Assembly (NCBI RefSeq): GCF_000153165.2 | Contig: NC_014472.1 | Coordinates: forward strand, 1,919,501-1,983,500 | DNA from: Maribacter sp. HTCC2170 | Lineage (GTDB): Bacteria; Bacteroidota; Bacteroidia; Flavobacteriales; Flavobacteriaceae | DNA: 64,000 nt | Reading direction: 5' to 3' | In this document: in pieces, positions 9,073 to 20,126 of the stretch | Layout: each line of letters begins with the position of its first letter | Position numbering within the stretch: position 1 is the first letter of the stretch | Position numbers and translations under genes: made by a program | Notes under the pieces: model-generated | What the model was told of the DNA's origin: nothing | The model's input: only the letters and a program-made list of their open reading frames with translations | Databases searched by the model: none

Positions 9073-9423
9073 TCAGTTTAACAAATTGGTTTCCTCGTTA
9101 GGGAAAACCAATGAAGGGTTGAATTTTTTAGCTTCCTCAATATCCATTCGGGCATAGGTAATTAAAATCAGGACATCACCAACAGCCACTCTTCTAGAGG
9201 CAGCTCCGTTTAATGTGATTTCCCCACTACCTCTTGGTCCTGGGATTGCGTATGTTTCTAATCGTTCGCCATTGTTGTTGTTAACAATCTGAACTTTTTC
9301 ACCTTGGATAATGTTTGCCGCATCCATTAAATCCTCATCTATGGTTATGCTACCAATATAATCAAGATCGGCTCCAGTAACTTTTACTCGGTGAATTTTA
9401 GATTTTACAACTTCTATTAGCAT
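9073..9423 (-). CDS. panD: Aspartate 1-decarboxylase
   Basis: A 116-residue pyruvoyl-dependent decarboxylase converting L-aspartate to beta-alanine for pantothenate and coenzyme A. The self-cleavage site is Gly24-Ser25 within DYIGSITID; Ser25 becomes the pyruvoyl group. Other family residues are K9 (VKSKIHR), Y58 in the [12 protein letters not shown] segment and the [12 protein letters not shown] motif. It lies 13 bases downstream of panC, so the two committed genes of pantothenate synthesis form one operon, with the YbhN-like gene behind. Confidence 0.97.
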   Translation of the reverse strand: MLIEVVKSKIHRVKVTGADLDYIGSITIDEDLMDAANIIQGEKVQIVNNNNGERLETYAIPGPRGSGEITLNGAASRRVAVGDVLILITYARMDIEEAKKFNPSLVFPNEETNLLN

Positions 9424-9436
9424 GGGACAAAGTTAA

Positions 9437-10282
9437 TTAATTAAGGGCTATATTATCTATTAGTCGTACGCCTTCTGCATAAACGGCAATAAAGGCCCTA
9501 TATTTTTTATTTTTTTGTTTTCTAACAATTGACTTTAATGTTTTGGTCTTGGTAATCTCAATATATTCCAACTCCAGATCTGGGTGTTGGCTAAATTGAT
9601 TTGTTACCCAATCCTTTATATTCTTAGCACTTTCCGTGCCAAATTTTATTTTGGCAGACTTAAGGGTTTTATAGATAAATGCCGCTTCATTTCTTATGGT
9701 TTTTGATAACCTTTCGTTTCTTGAACTGAATGCCAATCCGTTTGGTTCACGAACTATGGGACAACCTATGATCTTTACAGGAATTTGACGAATTTCAGTA
9801 AGCTTTTTGATTACTTGCAGTTGTTGAAAATCTTTCTCACCAAAATAAGCGTTGTCAGGTTTAACAAGTGTCAAAAGAGATTCTACAATTGTACCTACAC
9901 CGTCAAAATGTCCAGATCTAAAAGCTCCTTCCATGACATGTTCCAATCCGCCAAAATCATAATTAATAGCTTTAACATCTGAGGAATACATTTCCCGAAC
10001 GCTAGGGGCAAAAACAATTATATTTTTTGAGATTTTTCTCAGAATGGCCATGTCAGACTTTAAAGTCTGAGGATATTTTTCTAAATCATTGGGATTATTG
10101 AATTGTGTGGGGTTAACGAAAATACTGACGACAACGACGTCATTTTCCCGAACCGCCCTATTAACCAAGGCTCCATGACCAATGTGCAGGGCCCCCATTG
10201 TTGGTACCAGCCCAAGGCTTTCACTTGTTTTGCAAGTAGAAAGATGTTCAATTAAAAGTTTTCTGGTTTTGATCAACAACAT
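9437..10282 (-). CDS. panC: Pantothenate synthetase
   Basis: A 281-residue ligase joining pantoate and beta-alanine with ATP. The nucleotidyltransferase motif PTMGALHIGHGALV (HIGH box) is at about residues 28-41. VNPTQFNNPNDLEKYP, the GAFRSGHFDGVGTIV loop, YFGEKDFQQ and FSSRNERLS follow in the expected order. Length is normal. It is the first gene of the leftward panC-panD operon and is divergent from the GT5 gene; the roughly 100 bases between them must hold both promoters. Confidence 0.97.
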   Translation of the reverse strand: MLLIKTRKLLIEHLSTCKTSESLGLVPTMGALHIGHGALVNRAVRENDVVVVSIFVNPTQFNNPNDLEKYPQTLKSDMAILRKISKNIIVFAPSVREMYSSDVKAINYDFGGLEHVMEGAFRSGHFDGVGTIVESLLTLVKPDNAYFGEKDFQQLQVIKKLTEIRQIPVKIIGCPIVREPNGLAFSSRNERLSKTIRNEAAFIYKTLKSAKIKFGTESAKNIKDWVTNQFSQHPDLELEYIEITKTKTLKSIVRKQKNKKYRAFIAVYAEGVRLIDNIALN

Positions 10283-10341
10283 GGGTTTAATTTAAAAGCG
10301 AGCAAACTTACTATAAATACTGGTAATCTGCATAATTTTTG

Positions 10342-10349
10342 TAATTTTG
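10342..10349 (+). promoter_or_regulatory. -7 promoter element for the GT5-like gene
   Basis: TAATTTTG matches the Bacteroidota -7 consensus TAnnTTTG and lies 36 bases before the ATG at 10386. No convincing -33 TTG sits at the usual distance, so this is a partial match. Confidence 0.45.
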
Positions 10350-10385
10350 CAAGAACCTTTTTAGGATAAATAAAATATTGCTTTT

Positions 10386-11195
10386 ATGAATGGTAAAAAG
10401 ATATTGTTTGTATCTTCAGAATTAGTCCCCTACCTCCCAGAGAATGAAGTTTCCCTAATGTCATACGAAACCCCGCGAATGGTCAACAGCAATGGTGGCC
10501 AGATTAGGATTTTTATGCCAAGATATGGTAATATAAACGAGCGGAGGCACCAACTGCATGAAGTTATTCGACTATCGGGAATGAATCTTGTAATCAATGA
10601 CATGGACATGCCATTGATAATAAAAGTGGCCTCAATACCGAAAGAAAGAATCCAAGTGTATTTTATTGATAATGAGGAATACTTCAAAAGGAAAGCAACC
10701 TTTGCTGATGTTGATGGGAATTTCTTTGAGGATAATGATCAAAGGGCAATTTTCTTTGCCAAGGGTGTTGTTGAAACTGTGAAAAAATTAAATTGGTCTC
10801 CAGACATTATTCATGTACATGGTTGGATGGCTTCTCTCTTGCCTTTATATTTAAAGAAGTATTACGCTGACGAACCATTATTTGGTGACAGCAAAATTGT
10901 CACTTCAGTTTACGGTCAGGGTTTTGAGGGAGAACTCGATAAGGGTATGGTCAAAAAAATAGCTTTTGACGGTGTTCCTGAAGAGAGTATAAGTGTACTG
11001 AACACTCCTAACTATAATAATTTGTTAAAAGTAGCGGTAGATTTTTCTGATGCTGTTATTTTAGCGGCGGAAGAAATTCCAGAAGAATTAGAAAACCATA
11101 TATCCAACCTAGAGAAACCCGTGTTGTCTTATGTTCCTTTACAAGGTTTTGAAGAAGCATATGTCAATTTTTATAACACTGAAGTTTTAAAATAA
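10386..11195 (+). CDS. Glycogen/starch synthase N-terminal (GT5) domain protein, truncated form
   Basis: A 269-residue protein that matches only the N-terminal half of GT5 glycogen synthases (KILFVSSELVPY, IRIFMPRYGNIN, DIIHVHGWMASLLPLYL). Full-length enzymes are about 480 residues, with a second Rossmann domain that binds ADP-glucose; that domain is absent. The KxGGL motif near the N-terminus, which holds the catalytic lysine, is also missing: the equivalent region reads ENEVSLMSYETPR. The stop is genuine and the next gene begins five bases later, so this is a stable short form rather than a recent frameshift. A role in glycogen synthesis is doubtful. It probably forms a transcription unit with the DUF4270 gene. 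Confidence 0.8.
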   Translation: MNGKKILFVSSELVPYLPENEVSLMSYETPRMVNSNGGQIRIFMPRYGNINERRHQLHEVIRLSGMNLVINDMDMPLIIKVASIPKERIQVYFIDNEEYFKRKATFADVDGNFFEDNDQRAIFFAKGVVETVKKLNWSPDIIHVHGWMASLLPLYLKKYYADEPLFGDSKIVTSVYGQGFEGELDKGMVKKIAFDGVPEESISVLNTPNYNNLLKVAVDFSDAVILAAEEIPEELENHISNLEKPVLSYVPLQGFEEAYVNFYNTEVLK

Positions 11196-11200
11196 TCTAA

Positions 11201-13090
11201 ATGAGTTTTTTTAAGAGATTGAAATTTCCTGCTTTCGCGGGATTTTTACTTGTTTTGATTCTTGCATCCTGCGAGAATGATATCACAACTATAGGTGCAG
11301 AAGTCATTGGTGGAGAGCCCTTTACAACGGACAAAGCTGTTTATGATGTTTTTGCCTATAACAATAAAGTTGAGGCAGTTAGGACTAACAAACTGCCGCA
11401 CTACCAATTGGGAATTTTTAATGATCCCATTTATGGAAAAACAGAAGCTAGAATAACTTCGCAATTGTTATTGCCAACAAGTAGACCAAAATTTGGGGTA
11501 TATTCTCAAGAAGTCGAGGATAATGCTGAGAACGATGATTCCGTAAGTACTATAGACGAAAATGAAATCGCAACAGAAGTTTTTCTTTATATCCCCTATT
11601 TAAGGAATTTGCAATCAGATACTGACGGAGATGGCCTTATAGATGAACTGGATAGTGATCCAGAAGATTCAACCAGTGATACCGATGGTGACGGTGTAAG
11701 TGATAATCAAGAAAAATTGAACGGGACAGACCCTTTGAACGAAGATACTGATGGTGATGGTATAAATGATGATGAAGATGACTCAACCATAAAAGACAAT
11801 TTCGCCAAGAAAATAGATTTAGATAGTATTTATATTAACAATTCAGTCTATAACAAAGATGTAACCACGTCTTTTAATATTAAGGTAGAACGTTCTACCT
11901 ATTTCTTAAGAGATTTGGATCCCAACACAAACTTTCAAGAAGCACAAGAATACTATTCCACACAGCAGTTTTCCCCAAGTTTCGTTTCTGACCTTCTTTA
12001 TGAGGGAGAGGTTATTGTTAGCAACGAACAGATTTTGATTGATCAAGAAGATGATCCAAATACAGAAGAGGTTGACGAATCAGGCGTGTCAAAGAGGCTT
12101 GAGCCAGGAATTAGGGTTCCGTTGGATATAGACTTTTTTCAAGCAAATATAATTGATAGAGAAGATGGCTCGGAAATGGTGAGCCAGGCCAATTTTAATG
12201 AGTTTATGAGAGGCATTCACCTTTCTACCTCAAGTATTACTGATGATGTTATGCTACTATTGGATATGAAAGCGGCAAACATCACCATCGGATATAATTA
12301 TGATAGCATTGATCTTAATGAAACAGCGGATGATACTTCTGATGACGAAATAGTGCAAAAAAAGGGTGAATTTATTTTTTCAATGTTAAGGGAAACCCAA
12401 GATGGCGCTATTGTTGGTAATGCCGTAAATACCTTTGAAAATGAGATTTACCCAGGAGCCATTGATGGTGTTATGGATGCCGAGGAAAATGCTTCTAGAA
12501 TTTACCTTAAAGGAGGCTCAGGAACCTATTCAAAAATCAATTTGTTCTCGGAGGATGAAGAGGAAGCACAAGAGGTAATTAATCAGATCAAAGCTGAAAA
12601 CTGGATTATCAATGAAGCTAATCTGGTGTTTTACATTGATCAAGAAGCCCTAGAAATGGCTGGTGGTATAATTGAGCCCCCACGTTTATATTTGCACAAT
12701 GCGGAATCGAAGGCTCCATTGATTAATACCGCTACTGAGAATTCCAATCAAGAGACTATCAAGCTTTTTGGGCTTTTTCAAAATTACGATGGAATCATTA
12801 ATAAATCTTCGGATGACAAAGGTGAAAAATATACTGTTAGGATAACTGACCATATTAATAATCTGATTATAAGGGATTCCACAAGTGCCACACTTGGACT
12901 AACACTTACTCCAGATATTGAATTTATAGGAGTTAGTGATGCCATGTTTGACAATGGTGAAGAAGAGATACCCGTTGCTGCAACCTTAACACCTTTAGGA
13001 ACTGTGCTTTATGGTAGTGAGATAGATGATCCAGCATATATTGACAAAAAATTGAAACTCGAAATATTCTACACCAAAACGGAACAGTAA
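11201..13090 (+). CDS. DUF4270 lipoprotein with calcium-binding insert
   Basis: A 629-residue lipoprotein: hydrophobic signal then LASC with lipidated Cys24, followed by the DUF4270 opening [17 protein letters not shown]. The family is confined to Bacteroidota and its function is unknown. At residues 138-198 there is an acidic insert with three calcium-type loops DTDGDG (140-145, 160-165, 182-187), as in thrombospondin type 3 repeats. The remainder is beta-rich with many Asp and Glu residues, suggesting an extracellular or outer-membrane position. It starts five bases after the GT5 gene and ends 170 bases before glmS. Confidence 0.85.
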   Translation: MSFFKRLKFPAFAGFLLVLILASCENDITTIGAEVIGGEPFTTDKAVYDVFAYNNKVEAVRTNKLPHYQLGIFNDPIYGKTEARITSQLLLPTSRPKFGVYSQEVEDNAENDDSVSTIDENEIATEVFLYIPYLRNLQSDTDGDGLIDELDSDPEDSTSDTDGDGVSDNQEKLNGTDPLNEDTDGDGINDDEDDSTIKDNFAKKIDLDSIYINNSVYNKDVTTSFNIKVERSTYFLRDLDPNTNFQEAQEYYSTQQFSPSFVSDLLYEGEVIVSNEQILIDQEDDPNTEEVDESGVSKRLEPGIRVPLDIDFFQANIIDREDGSEMVSQANFNEFMRGIHLSTSSITDDVMLLLDMKAANITIGYNYDSIDLNETADDTSDDEIVQKKGEFIFSMLRETQDGAIVGNAVNTFENEIYPGAIDGVMDAEENASRIYLKGGSGTYSKINLFSEDEEEAQEVINQIKAENWIINEANLVFYIDQEALEMAGGIIEPPRLYLHNAESKAPLINTATENSNQETIKLFGLFQNYDGIINKSSDDKGEKYTVRITDHINNLIIRDSTSATLGLTLTPDIEFIGVSDAMFDNGEEEIPVAATLTPLGTVLYGSEIDDPAYIDKKLKLEIFYTKTEQ

Positions 13091-13209
13091 CCAACTAGCC
13101 CAACTTTCCAATAAAGAAGATGTTTATTCAAATTTGAAGCGGTAGTATACCACTTACAGAATTTTGACGTTTTACGTCTAAGATATATATGGTTTTTCAT
13201 CTTTAGCCA

Positions 13210-13217
13210 TAGATTTG
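13210..13217 (+). promoter_or_regulatory. -7 promoter element for glmS
   Basis: TAGATTTG fits TAnnTTTG and lies about 43 bases before the glmS ATG at 13260. The preceding 120 bases after the DUF4270 stop contain no other feature that I recognise. Confidence 0.4.
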
Positions 13218-13259
13218 TGGCAATTCATTTAAATAGAACAATCTAACAAACAATATATT

Positions 13260-15107
13260 ATGTGCGGAATTGTAGGATATATTGGGCATAGAGATGCCTA
13301 TCCAATAGTTGTAAAAGGTCTTCAGCGTTTGGAATATAGGGGTTATGACAGCGCAGGTATTGCACTTTATGACGGAACCGATATAAATCTTTCAAAAACC
13401 AAGGGTAAGGTTGAAGATTTAAAAAATAAATCAAAATCAACTATATCGCTTAAAGGTTCATTGGGAATTGGTCATACTAGGTGGGCAACACATGGTGTTC
13501 CCAATGACATTAATTCACATCCGCACTATTCAAATTCAGGAGATTTGGTAATTATTCATAATGGGATTATAGAAAATTATGAATCCGTTAAAAAGGAGTT
13601 GATTAAAAGGGGCTATACTTTTTCTTCTGATACTGATACAGAAGTTTTGGTCAACCTTATTGAGGAAGTTCAAAAAACTGAAGGAGTAATGCTTGGGCAA
13701 GCGGTGCAAATAGCACTTAACCAAGTTGTTGGAGCCTATGCAATAGCCGTTTTTGACAAGAAAAAACCAGATGAATTGGTTGTGGCTAAATTAGGTAGTC
13801 CTTTAGCCATAGGTATAGGTGAAAATGAGTTTTTTATTGCATCTGATGCATCACCTTTTATCGAATTCACGAATAATGCAGTTTATCTTGAAGATGAGGA
13901 AATGGCAATTGTGCGTTTGGGTAAGGAAATAAAACTGAGAAAGATAAAGAATGATGCGGTTGCTTATCCGAATATACTGGAACTTCAAATGAATTTGGAG
14001 GAGATAGAAAAAGGAGGATATGATCATTTTATGCTAAAGGAAATTTATGAACAGCCAAGAGCAATTTTGGACACTTTCAGAGGTCGTTTATTGGCAGATC
14101 AAGGTTTGATTAAAATGGCAGGAATTGACCAGCACTTGGAAAAATTCTTAAATGCAGATAGAATAATCATTGTGGCATGTGGTACTTCTTGGCACGCTGG
14201 TTTGGTAGCGGAATATATTTTTGAAGACTTGGCAAGAATTCCTGTTGAGGTAGAGTATGCGTCAGAATTTAGATATAGAAATCCTGTTATTACTGATAAG
14301 GATGTATTGATTGCCATTTCGCAATCAGGGGAGACAGCTGATACTTTGGCGGCAATTAAATTGGCGAAAGAAAAAGGAGCCTTTGTGTTTGGAGTATGTA
14401 ATGTAGTCGGCTCTTCAATTGCAAGGGAAACTCATGCTGGGGCTTATACCCACGCTGGTCCAGAAATTGGGGTTGCCTCGACCAAGGCGTTTACAACCCA
14501 AATTACTGTCCTCACTTTGTTGGCTTTGAAATTGGCCAAGGAAAAAGGTGAATTTTCAGAATCTAAGTTCCATGAGTTTTTAACAGAGTTAGAAACTATC
14601 CCATCTAAAGTAGAAAAGGCATTGGAGTCGAATACTCTGGTTGAAATAATAGCAGACGTCTATAAAGATTCTCAGAACTGTCTTTATTTAGGAAGAGGAT
14701 ATAATTTTCCAGTAGCTTTAGAGGGTGCTCTAAAATTGAAAGAGATTAGTTATATACACGCAGAGGGCTATCCTGCTGCAGAAATGAAGCATGGCCCAAT
14801 TGCTTTGATTGATGAGCAAATGCCAGTTATTGTAATTGCCACTAAAAAAGGGCATTATGAAAAAGTGGTAAGTAATATTCAAGAGATCAAGTCACGAAAA
14901 GGTAAAATCATAGCCGTTGTAACAGAAGGTGATGATCAGGTGACCGAATTGGCGGACCATGTTATTGAAGTTCCGGAAACTTTGGAGAGTTTAACTCCAC
15001 TTTTGACAACAATTCCGCTTCAGTTGCTTTCATACCATATTGCCGTAATGCGGGAATGTAATGTGGATCAGCCTAGGAACTTGGCAAAATCTGTGACCGT
15101 AGAGTAG
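13260..15107 (+). CDS. glmS: Glutamine-fructose-6-phosphate aminotransferase (isomerizing)
   Basis: A 615-residue enzyme that makes glucosamine-6-phosphate from fructose-6-phosphate and glutamine, the first step to UDP-GlcNAc for peptidoglycan and lipopolysaccharide. MCGIVGYIG supplies the N-terminal nucleophile Cys2 of the glutaminase domain (1-240), with HTRWATHG and HNGIIENY. Two SIS sugar-phosphate domains follow (CGTSWHAG, SQSGETADTLAA, then LGRGYNFPVALEGALKLKEISYIHAE). The C-terminus DQPRNLAKSVTVE is canonical. No glmS ribozyme is visible upstream. A strong terminator follows at 15130. Confidence 0.98.
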   Translation: MCGIVGYIGHRDAYPIVVKGLQRLEYRGYDSAGIALYDGTDINLSKTKGKVEDLKNKSKSTISLKGSLGIGHTRWATHGVPNDINSHPHYSNSGDLVIIHNGIIENYESVKKELIKRGYTFSSDTDTEVLVNLIEEVQKTEGVMLGQAVQIALNQVVGAYAIAVFDKKKPDELVVAKLGSPLAIGIGENEFFIASDASPFIEFTNNAVYLEDEEMAIVRLGKEIKLRKIKNDAVAYPNILELQMNLEEIEKGGYDHFMLKEIYEQPRAILDTFRGRLLADQGLIKMAGIDQHLEKFLNADRIIIVACGTSWHAGLVAEYIFEDLARIPVEVEYASEFRYRNPVITDKDVLIAISQSGETADTLAAIKLAKEKGAFVFGVCNVVGSSIARETHAGAYTHAGPEIGVASTKAFTTQITVLTLLALKLAKEKGEFSESKFHEFLTELETIPSKVEKALESNTLVEIIADVYKDSQNCLYLGRGYNFPVALEGALKLKEISYIHAEGYPAAEMKHGPIALIDEQMPVIVIATKKGHYEKVVSNIQEIKSRKGKIIAVVTEGDDQVTELADHVIEVPETLESLTPLLTTIPLQLLSYHIAVMRECNVDQPRNLAKSVTVE

Positions 15108-15129
15108 TTTTATACAAAAATTGATTGAG

Positions 15130-15160
15130 AAAGACCATGATAATTATCATGGTCTTTTTT
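15130..15160 (+). terminator. Rho-independent terminator after glmS
   Basis: A perfect palindrome with 14-base arms (AAAGACCATGATAA and its complement) runs into a T6 tract, 22 bases after the glmS stop. Confidence 0.9.
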
Positions 15161-15210
15161 GTTGAAATAATAGAGATTACACATTTTTAAGGTTAAATCA
15201 TTGAGAAAAT

Positions 15211-15232
15211 ATTATTATGCACGCATAATAAT
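15211..15232. promoter_or_regulatory. 22-bp palindrome upstream of the TonB receptor gene, candidate operator
   Basis: ATTATTATGC, two bases, then the exact reverse complement GCATAATAAT. It lies 69 bases before the receptor ATG and is separate from the glmS terminator. The arms are AT-rich and no clean T-run follows, so a dimeric regulator's binding site is more likely than a second terminator. The regulator is unknown. Confidence 0.5.
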
Positions 15233-15300
15233 TTTATTTTTTATTAATCGATATAAAAAAATCTGTATATTGGGCTCAAACTAATTTAACTCAAACTATA

Positions 15301-18078
15301 ATGAGAACGATTCTATTTTTATCCCTGTTGATGCTGGGTACTATCGGCATGGCACAGACAACGATTTCTGGAAACATTGTTGATCAAAACAATGAACCCG
15401 TGCCAGGGGCTAATGTAATTATTGTTGGAAAAGCAATAGGTGCCGTAACTGATTTTGACGGTAATTTTACACTGCAAACTTCTGAAATCCCCCCATTTCA
15501 ATTAAAAATAACAAGCATTGGATATACCGATGAATTCGAGGAGATAACCTCGAATAACCAAACAATCACTGTTGTGATGTCCGAGGCATCTACAATTTTG
15601 GATGAGATTGTAATTTCTGCTTCAAGGACCCCAGAAAGGCTTTTCGAATCACCTGTTTCTGTTGAGCGTTTTGGATTAAAGGAAATTCAAAATACCGCTT
15701 CTGCTTCATTTTATGGAGGTTTAGAGAATCTAAAAGGAGTAGATATCAATACAAACAGTTTAACATTTCAATCAATAAATACTAGGGGCTTTGCAAGTTT
15801 TGCCAATACCCGTTTTATGCAGTTGGTTGATGGGATGGACAATTCCTCGCCTGCATTGAACTTTGTAATGGGGAACTTAGTAGGTATGAATGACCTCGAT
15901 GTTCAAAGTGTAGAGATTCTTCCAGGAGCTTCTTCTGCGTTATATGGTGCGAATGCCTTCAATGGTATCTTGTTTATGAGAAGTAAAAATCCGTTCGATT
16001 TCCAAGGAATCAGCAGTTATTTCAAAACAGGAATCACATCCCAAGATGCCGCTGGGGATAATGAGTATTATGATATTGGTATTCGTGCGGCCCATGCTTT
16101 TAGCGATAAACTGGCTGTAAAAGCAAGCTTTTCTTATATGGAGGGTACTGATTGGCATGCGGCGAATGAAGAAGATTTGAACAACCCAGGTTTAACCAGA
16201 GCAGACCCAGGTTATGATGGGCTTAATGTTTATGGTGAGGCAGTATCCACTACACTTAACTTTGATGCTTTAGCGGGCTTACCCTCAGGAACTTTGGGTT
16301 CTGCATTTGTGACAAGAACTGGGTATGCCGAACGTGATTTGACTGATTATGGAGCGGAAAGTGTAAAGTTTGATGGAGCCATACATTATAGACCGTTTGC
16401 TGACGATTTTGAAATTATCTTTAATAGCAGGATTGGTCGTGGGGCTACCATTTATCAAGGAGCTAACAGGTATTATATCAATAACTTCTCATTACAACAA
16501 CATAAGCTTGAATTTAAGAACGATAACTTTTTTGTAAGGGGTTATATCACCTCGGAAAATGCTGGTGATTCATATGATACAAGATTAGCAGCCGTCAATG
16601 TCAATAGAAAATGGAAAAGGGATGCTCCGAACCCGAATGACCCCAGTGAGGCTTCTTGGTTTGGCGACTACGCGGCTACCTATATTGGAGCAAAACTAGG
16701 AGTTGGTACAGGTGTACAATTGGATGATGCTACCGCTCATGCAGCTGCACGAGCTGCTGCGGATACTGGCAGGCTAATTCCTGGGACTCCAGCATTCCAA
16801 AGTGCATTTAATACGGTGATTGCGGATGGGAATGTGTCTACTGGTGCTAGGTTCATTGACAACACAAAATTAAGACATGTTGATGCTAATTATAATCTAA
16901 GTCATTTAACAAGTGATTTTGCCGACATACAAGTAGGTGGGTCTTATCGTGAATATGAGCTGAATTCGAGCGGTACTATTTTTACCGATAACGATGGGCC
17001 TATTCCTTATCAAGAATATGGTCTATATACCCAAATCCAAAAGAAATTTATGGATGAGCGAATTAAGTTCACGGGCTCGGTACGTTATGACAAGAATGAA
17101 CTGTTTGATGGGTTTGTTTCTCCAAGAGCTTCGTTGACTTATACTGTTGGCGAAAACAGAAATCATAATTTTAGGGGGTCATTCCAAACAGGTTTTAGAA
17201 ATCCAACCACCCAAGATTTATATATAGGACTTGATGCAGGACGTGCTCATTTGGTTGGAGCTTCTCCTGATAACCTAGATAGGTATGTAATTGATGTTCC
17301 TGTTTCTACAAACGGAGCAGCAATTGTTGGTTCTAATTCGGTTACTTTGGTAGGACGCGCAGCTTATGAAAACACTTTTTCCCTCAGTTCCCTAGCCGCC
17401 GGAGCACCTGAAGCCGTTAATACTCCATTGGTAAAACCTGAAAAAGTAACAGCAATGGAATTAGGATATAGAGGCCAAATTGGGAAAGTGGTGATAGATG
17501 TAAGCGGTTACTATAATGATTATGAAGATTTTATTTCACAAAAATTAGTTGTGTCGCCAAAATATGGCCAAGCAGGTGATGGTGGTTTGTCTTTATTAGC
17601 ATTGCAGAATGGTGACACCCAAGTATGGAATGCTTATACCAATTCATTGGCAGATATTACTTCTTATGGAGTTACTGCGGGTATAGAGGCTAAGGTACTT
17701 GGCAATTTTGATGTAGGAGTGAACTATACGTATTCTGATTTTGATTTTGACCAATCATCCGATCCAGATTTCCAACCTCAGTTTAACACACCAAGAAACA
17801 AGGTTAAAGCTTCGTTCGGTAATACTGAGCTGTTCAAGAACGTTGGATTTAATGTAAACTATAGATGGACAGAGACTTTCCTATGGCAAAATTCATTTGC
17901 AACAGGTAAAGTTCCATCTTTTAGCGTATTGGACGCACAGGTGAATTTGGCAGTTCCAAGTATAAAGTCGGTATTTAAAGTAGGGGCTTCCAATTTATTG
18001 GGAGATGAATACACCACGGCAATAGGAACTGGTTTTATAGGTTCACAGTATTACTTGTCATGGACAATCAATAATTAG
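15301..18078 (+). CDS. TonB-dependent receptor with carboxypeptidase-regulatory-like domain
   Basis: A 925-residue outer-membrane active transporter. Signal peptide to about residue 19 (IGMAQ); a carboxypeptidase D regulatory-like domain (20-95: SGNIVDQNNEPVPGANVII); a plug domain (about 105-225) with IVISASRTPERLFESPVSVE, SINTRGFASFANTRFMQLVD and VEILPGASSALYGANAFNGI; then the 22-strand barrel ending in YYLSWTINN. No SusD partner is adjacent, so glycan uptake of the SusC type is not indicated; the substrate is unknown. A palindrome in its upstream region may be its operator and a strong terminator follows. It appears to be monocistronic. Confidence 0.9.
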   Translation: MRTILFLSLLMLGTIGMAQTTISGNIVDQNNEPVPGANVIIVGKAIGAVTDFDGNFTLQTSEIPPFQLKITSIGYTDEFEEITSNNQTITVVMSEASTILDEIVISASRTPERLFESPVSVERFGLKEIQNTASASFYGGLENLKGVDINTNSLTFQSINTRGFASFANTRFMQLVDGMDNSSPALNFVMGNLVGMNDLDVQSVEILPGASSALYGANAFNGILFMRSKNPFDFQGISSYFKTGITSQDAAGDNEYYDIGIRAAHAFSDKLAVKASFSYMEGTDWHAANEEDLNNPGLTRADPGYDGLNVYGEAVSTTLNFDALAGLPSGTLGSAFVTRTGYAERDLTDYGAESVKFDGAIHYRPFADDFEIIFNSRIGRGATIYQGANRYYINNFSLQQHKLEFKNDNFFVRGYITSENAGDSYDTRLAAVNVNRKWKRDAPNPNDPSEASWFGDYAATYIGAKLGVGTGVQLDDATAHAAARAAADTGRLIPGTPAFQSAFNTVIADGNVSTGARFIDNTKLRHVDANYNLSHLTSDFADIQVGGSYREYELNSSGTIFTDNDGPIPYQEYGLYTQIQKKFMDERIKFTGSVRYDKNELFDGFVSPRASLTYTVGENRNHNFRGSFQTGFRNPTTQDLYIGLDAGRAHLVGASPDNLDRYVIDVPVSTNGAAIVGSNSVTLVGRAAYENTFSLSSLAAGAPEAVNTPLVKPEKVTAMELGYRGQIGKVVIDVSGYYNDYEDFISQKLVVSPKYGQAGDGGLSLLALQNGDTQVWNAYTNSLADITSYGVTAGIEAKVLGNFDVGVNYTYSDFDFDQSSDPDFQPQFNTPRNKVKASFGNTELFKNVGFNVNYRWTETFLWQNSFATGKVPSFSVLDAQVNLAVPSIKSVFKVGASNLLGDEYTTAIGTGFIGSQYYLSWTINN

Positions 18079-18099
18079 ATAACAAACAAGATATCCATT

Positions 18100-18129
18100 A
18101 AAAAAGACGCTATAAATAGCGTCTTTTTT
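18100..18129 (+). terminator. Rho-independent terminator after the TonB receptor gene
   Basis: Arms AAAAAAGACGCTAT and its exact complement flank two bases and end in T6, 21 bases after the receptor stop. Confidence 0.88.
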
Positions 18130-18178
18130 CTTTGTGTAAAAAAGAGCAAAAAGGATTTCAATTTAAAATTGAAAAACA

Positions 18179-18186
18179 TATCTTTG
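18179..18186 (+). promoter_or_regulatory. -7 promoter element for atpD
   Basis: TATCTTTG is an exact TAnnTTTG match about 72 bases upstream of the atpD ATG. No TTG occurs at the normal -33 distance. Confidence 0.5.
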
Positions 18187-18255
18187 CAGCCTGAAAAACA
18201 AAGGATTTCATGTCCTGATTTTTAGATATCAATAAACTAAAACATAAACACATAA

Positions 18256-19767
<1,512 letters not shown>

Positions 19768-19787
19768 ATACTTAATACTTAAATAAG

Positions 19788-20066
19788 ATGTATTTAGAAA
19801 TTGTATCACCTGAAGCAACTTTATTCGCTGGAGAAGTGACTTCAGTTACCGTTCCTGGAATCAATGGAGAATTTCAAATGTTGAAAGATCACGCCCCTAT
19901 AGTTTCGTTATTGCAAAATGGTAATGTGATTGTAGATGGTGATATAACAATTGAAGAGGAATTTGAAAGTAAATTCACCAGTGATGCTAATGGACGTACT
20001 GTACTTGCCATTAATAGTGGGACTATTGAGATGAATGATAATAAAGTCATCGTTTTAGCAGATTAA
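19788..20066 (+). CDS. atpC: F0F1 ATP synthase subunit epsilon (short form)
   Basis: A 92-residue subunit that contains only the N-terminal beta-sandwich (YLEIVSPEATLFAGEVTSVTVPG, here split: YLEIVSPEATLF and AGEVTSVTVPG; then GEFQMLKDHAPIVS). The C-terminal pair of helices that inhibits ATP hydrolysis in longer epsilon subunits (about 135 residues) is missing, as in many Bacteroidota. It links the central stalk to the c-ring. It is the second gene of the atpDC operon and is closed by a terminator 18 bases downstream. Confidence 0.95.
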   Translation: MYLEIVSPEATLFAGEVTSVTVPGINGEFQMLKDHAPIVSLLQNGNVIVDGDITIEEEFESKFTSDANGRTVLAINSGTIEMNDNKVIVLAD

Positions 20067-20084
20067 AAAGAACTTGATTAAGTT

Positions 20085-20112
20085 AAAGCCATACTATTAG
20101 TATGGCTTTTTT
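20085..20112 (+). terminator. Rho-independent terminator after atpDC
   Basis: Arms AAAGCCATACTA and TAGTATGGCTTT followed by a T-run, 19 bases after the atpC stop. Confidence 0.9.
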
Positions 20113-20126
20113 CGTTTTTAAGAATC

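Noticed and set aside
13091-13259. glmS ribozyme upstream of glmS
   Set aside because: The gap has no glmS-ribozyme core; that element is characteristic of Firmicutes.
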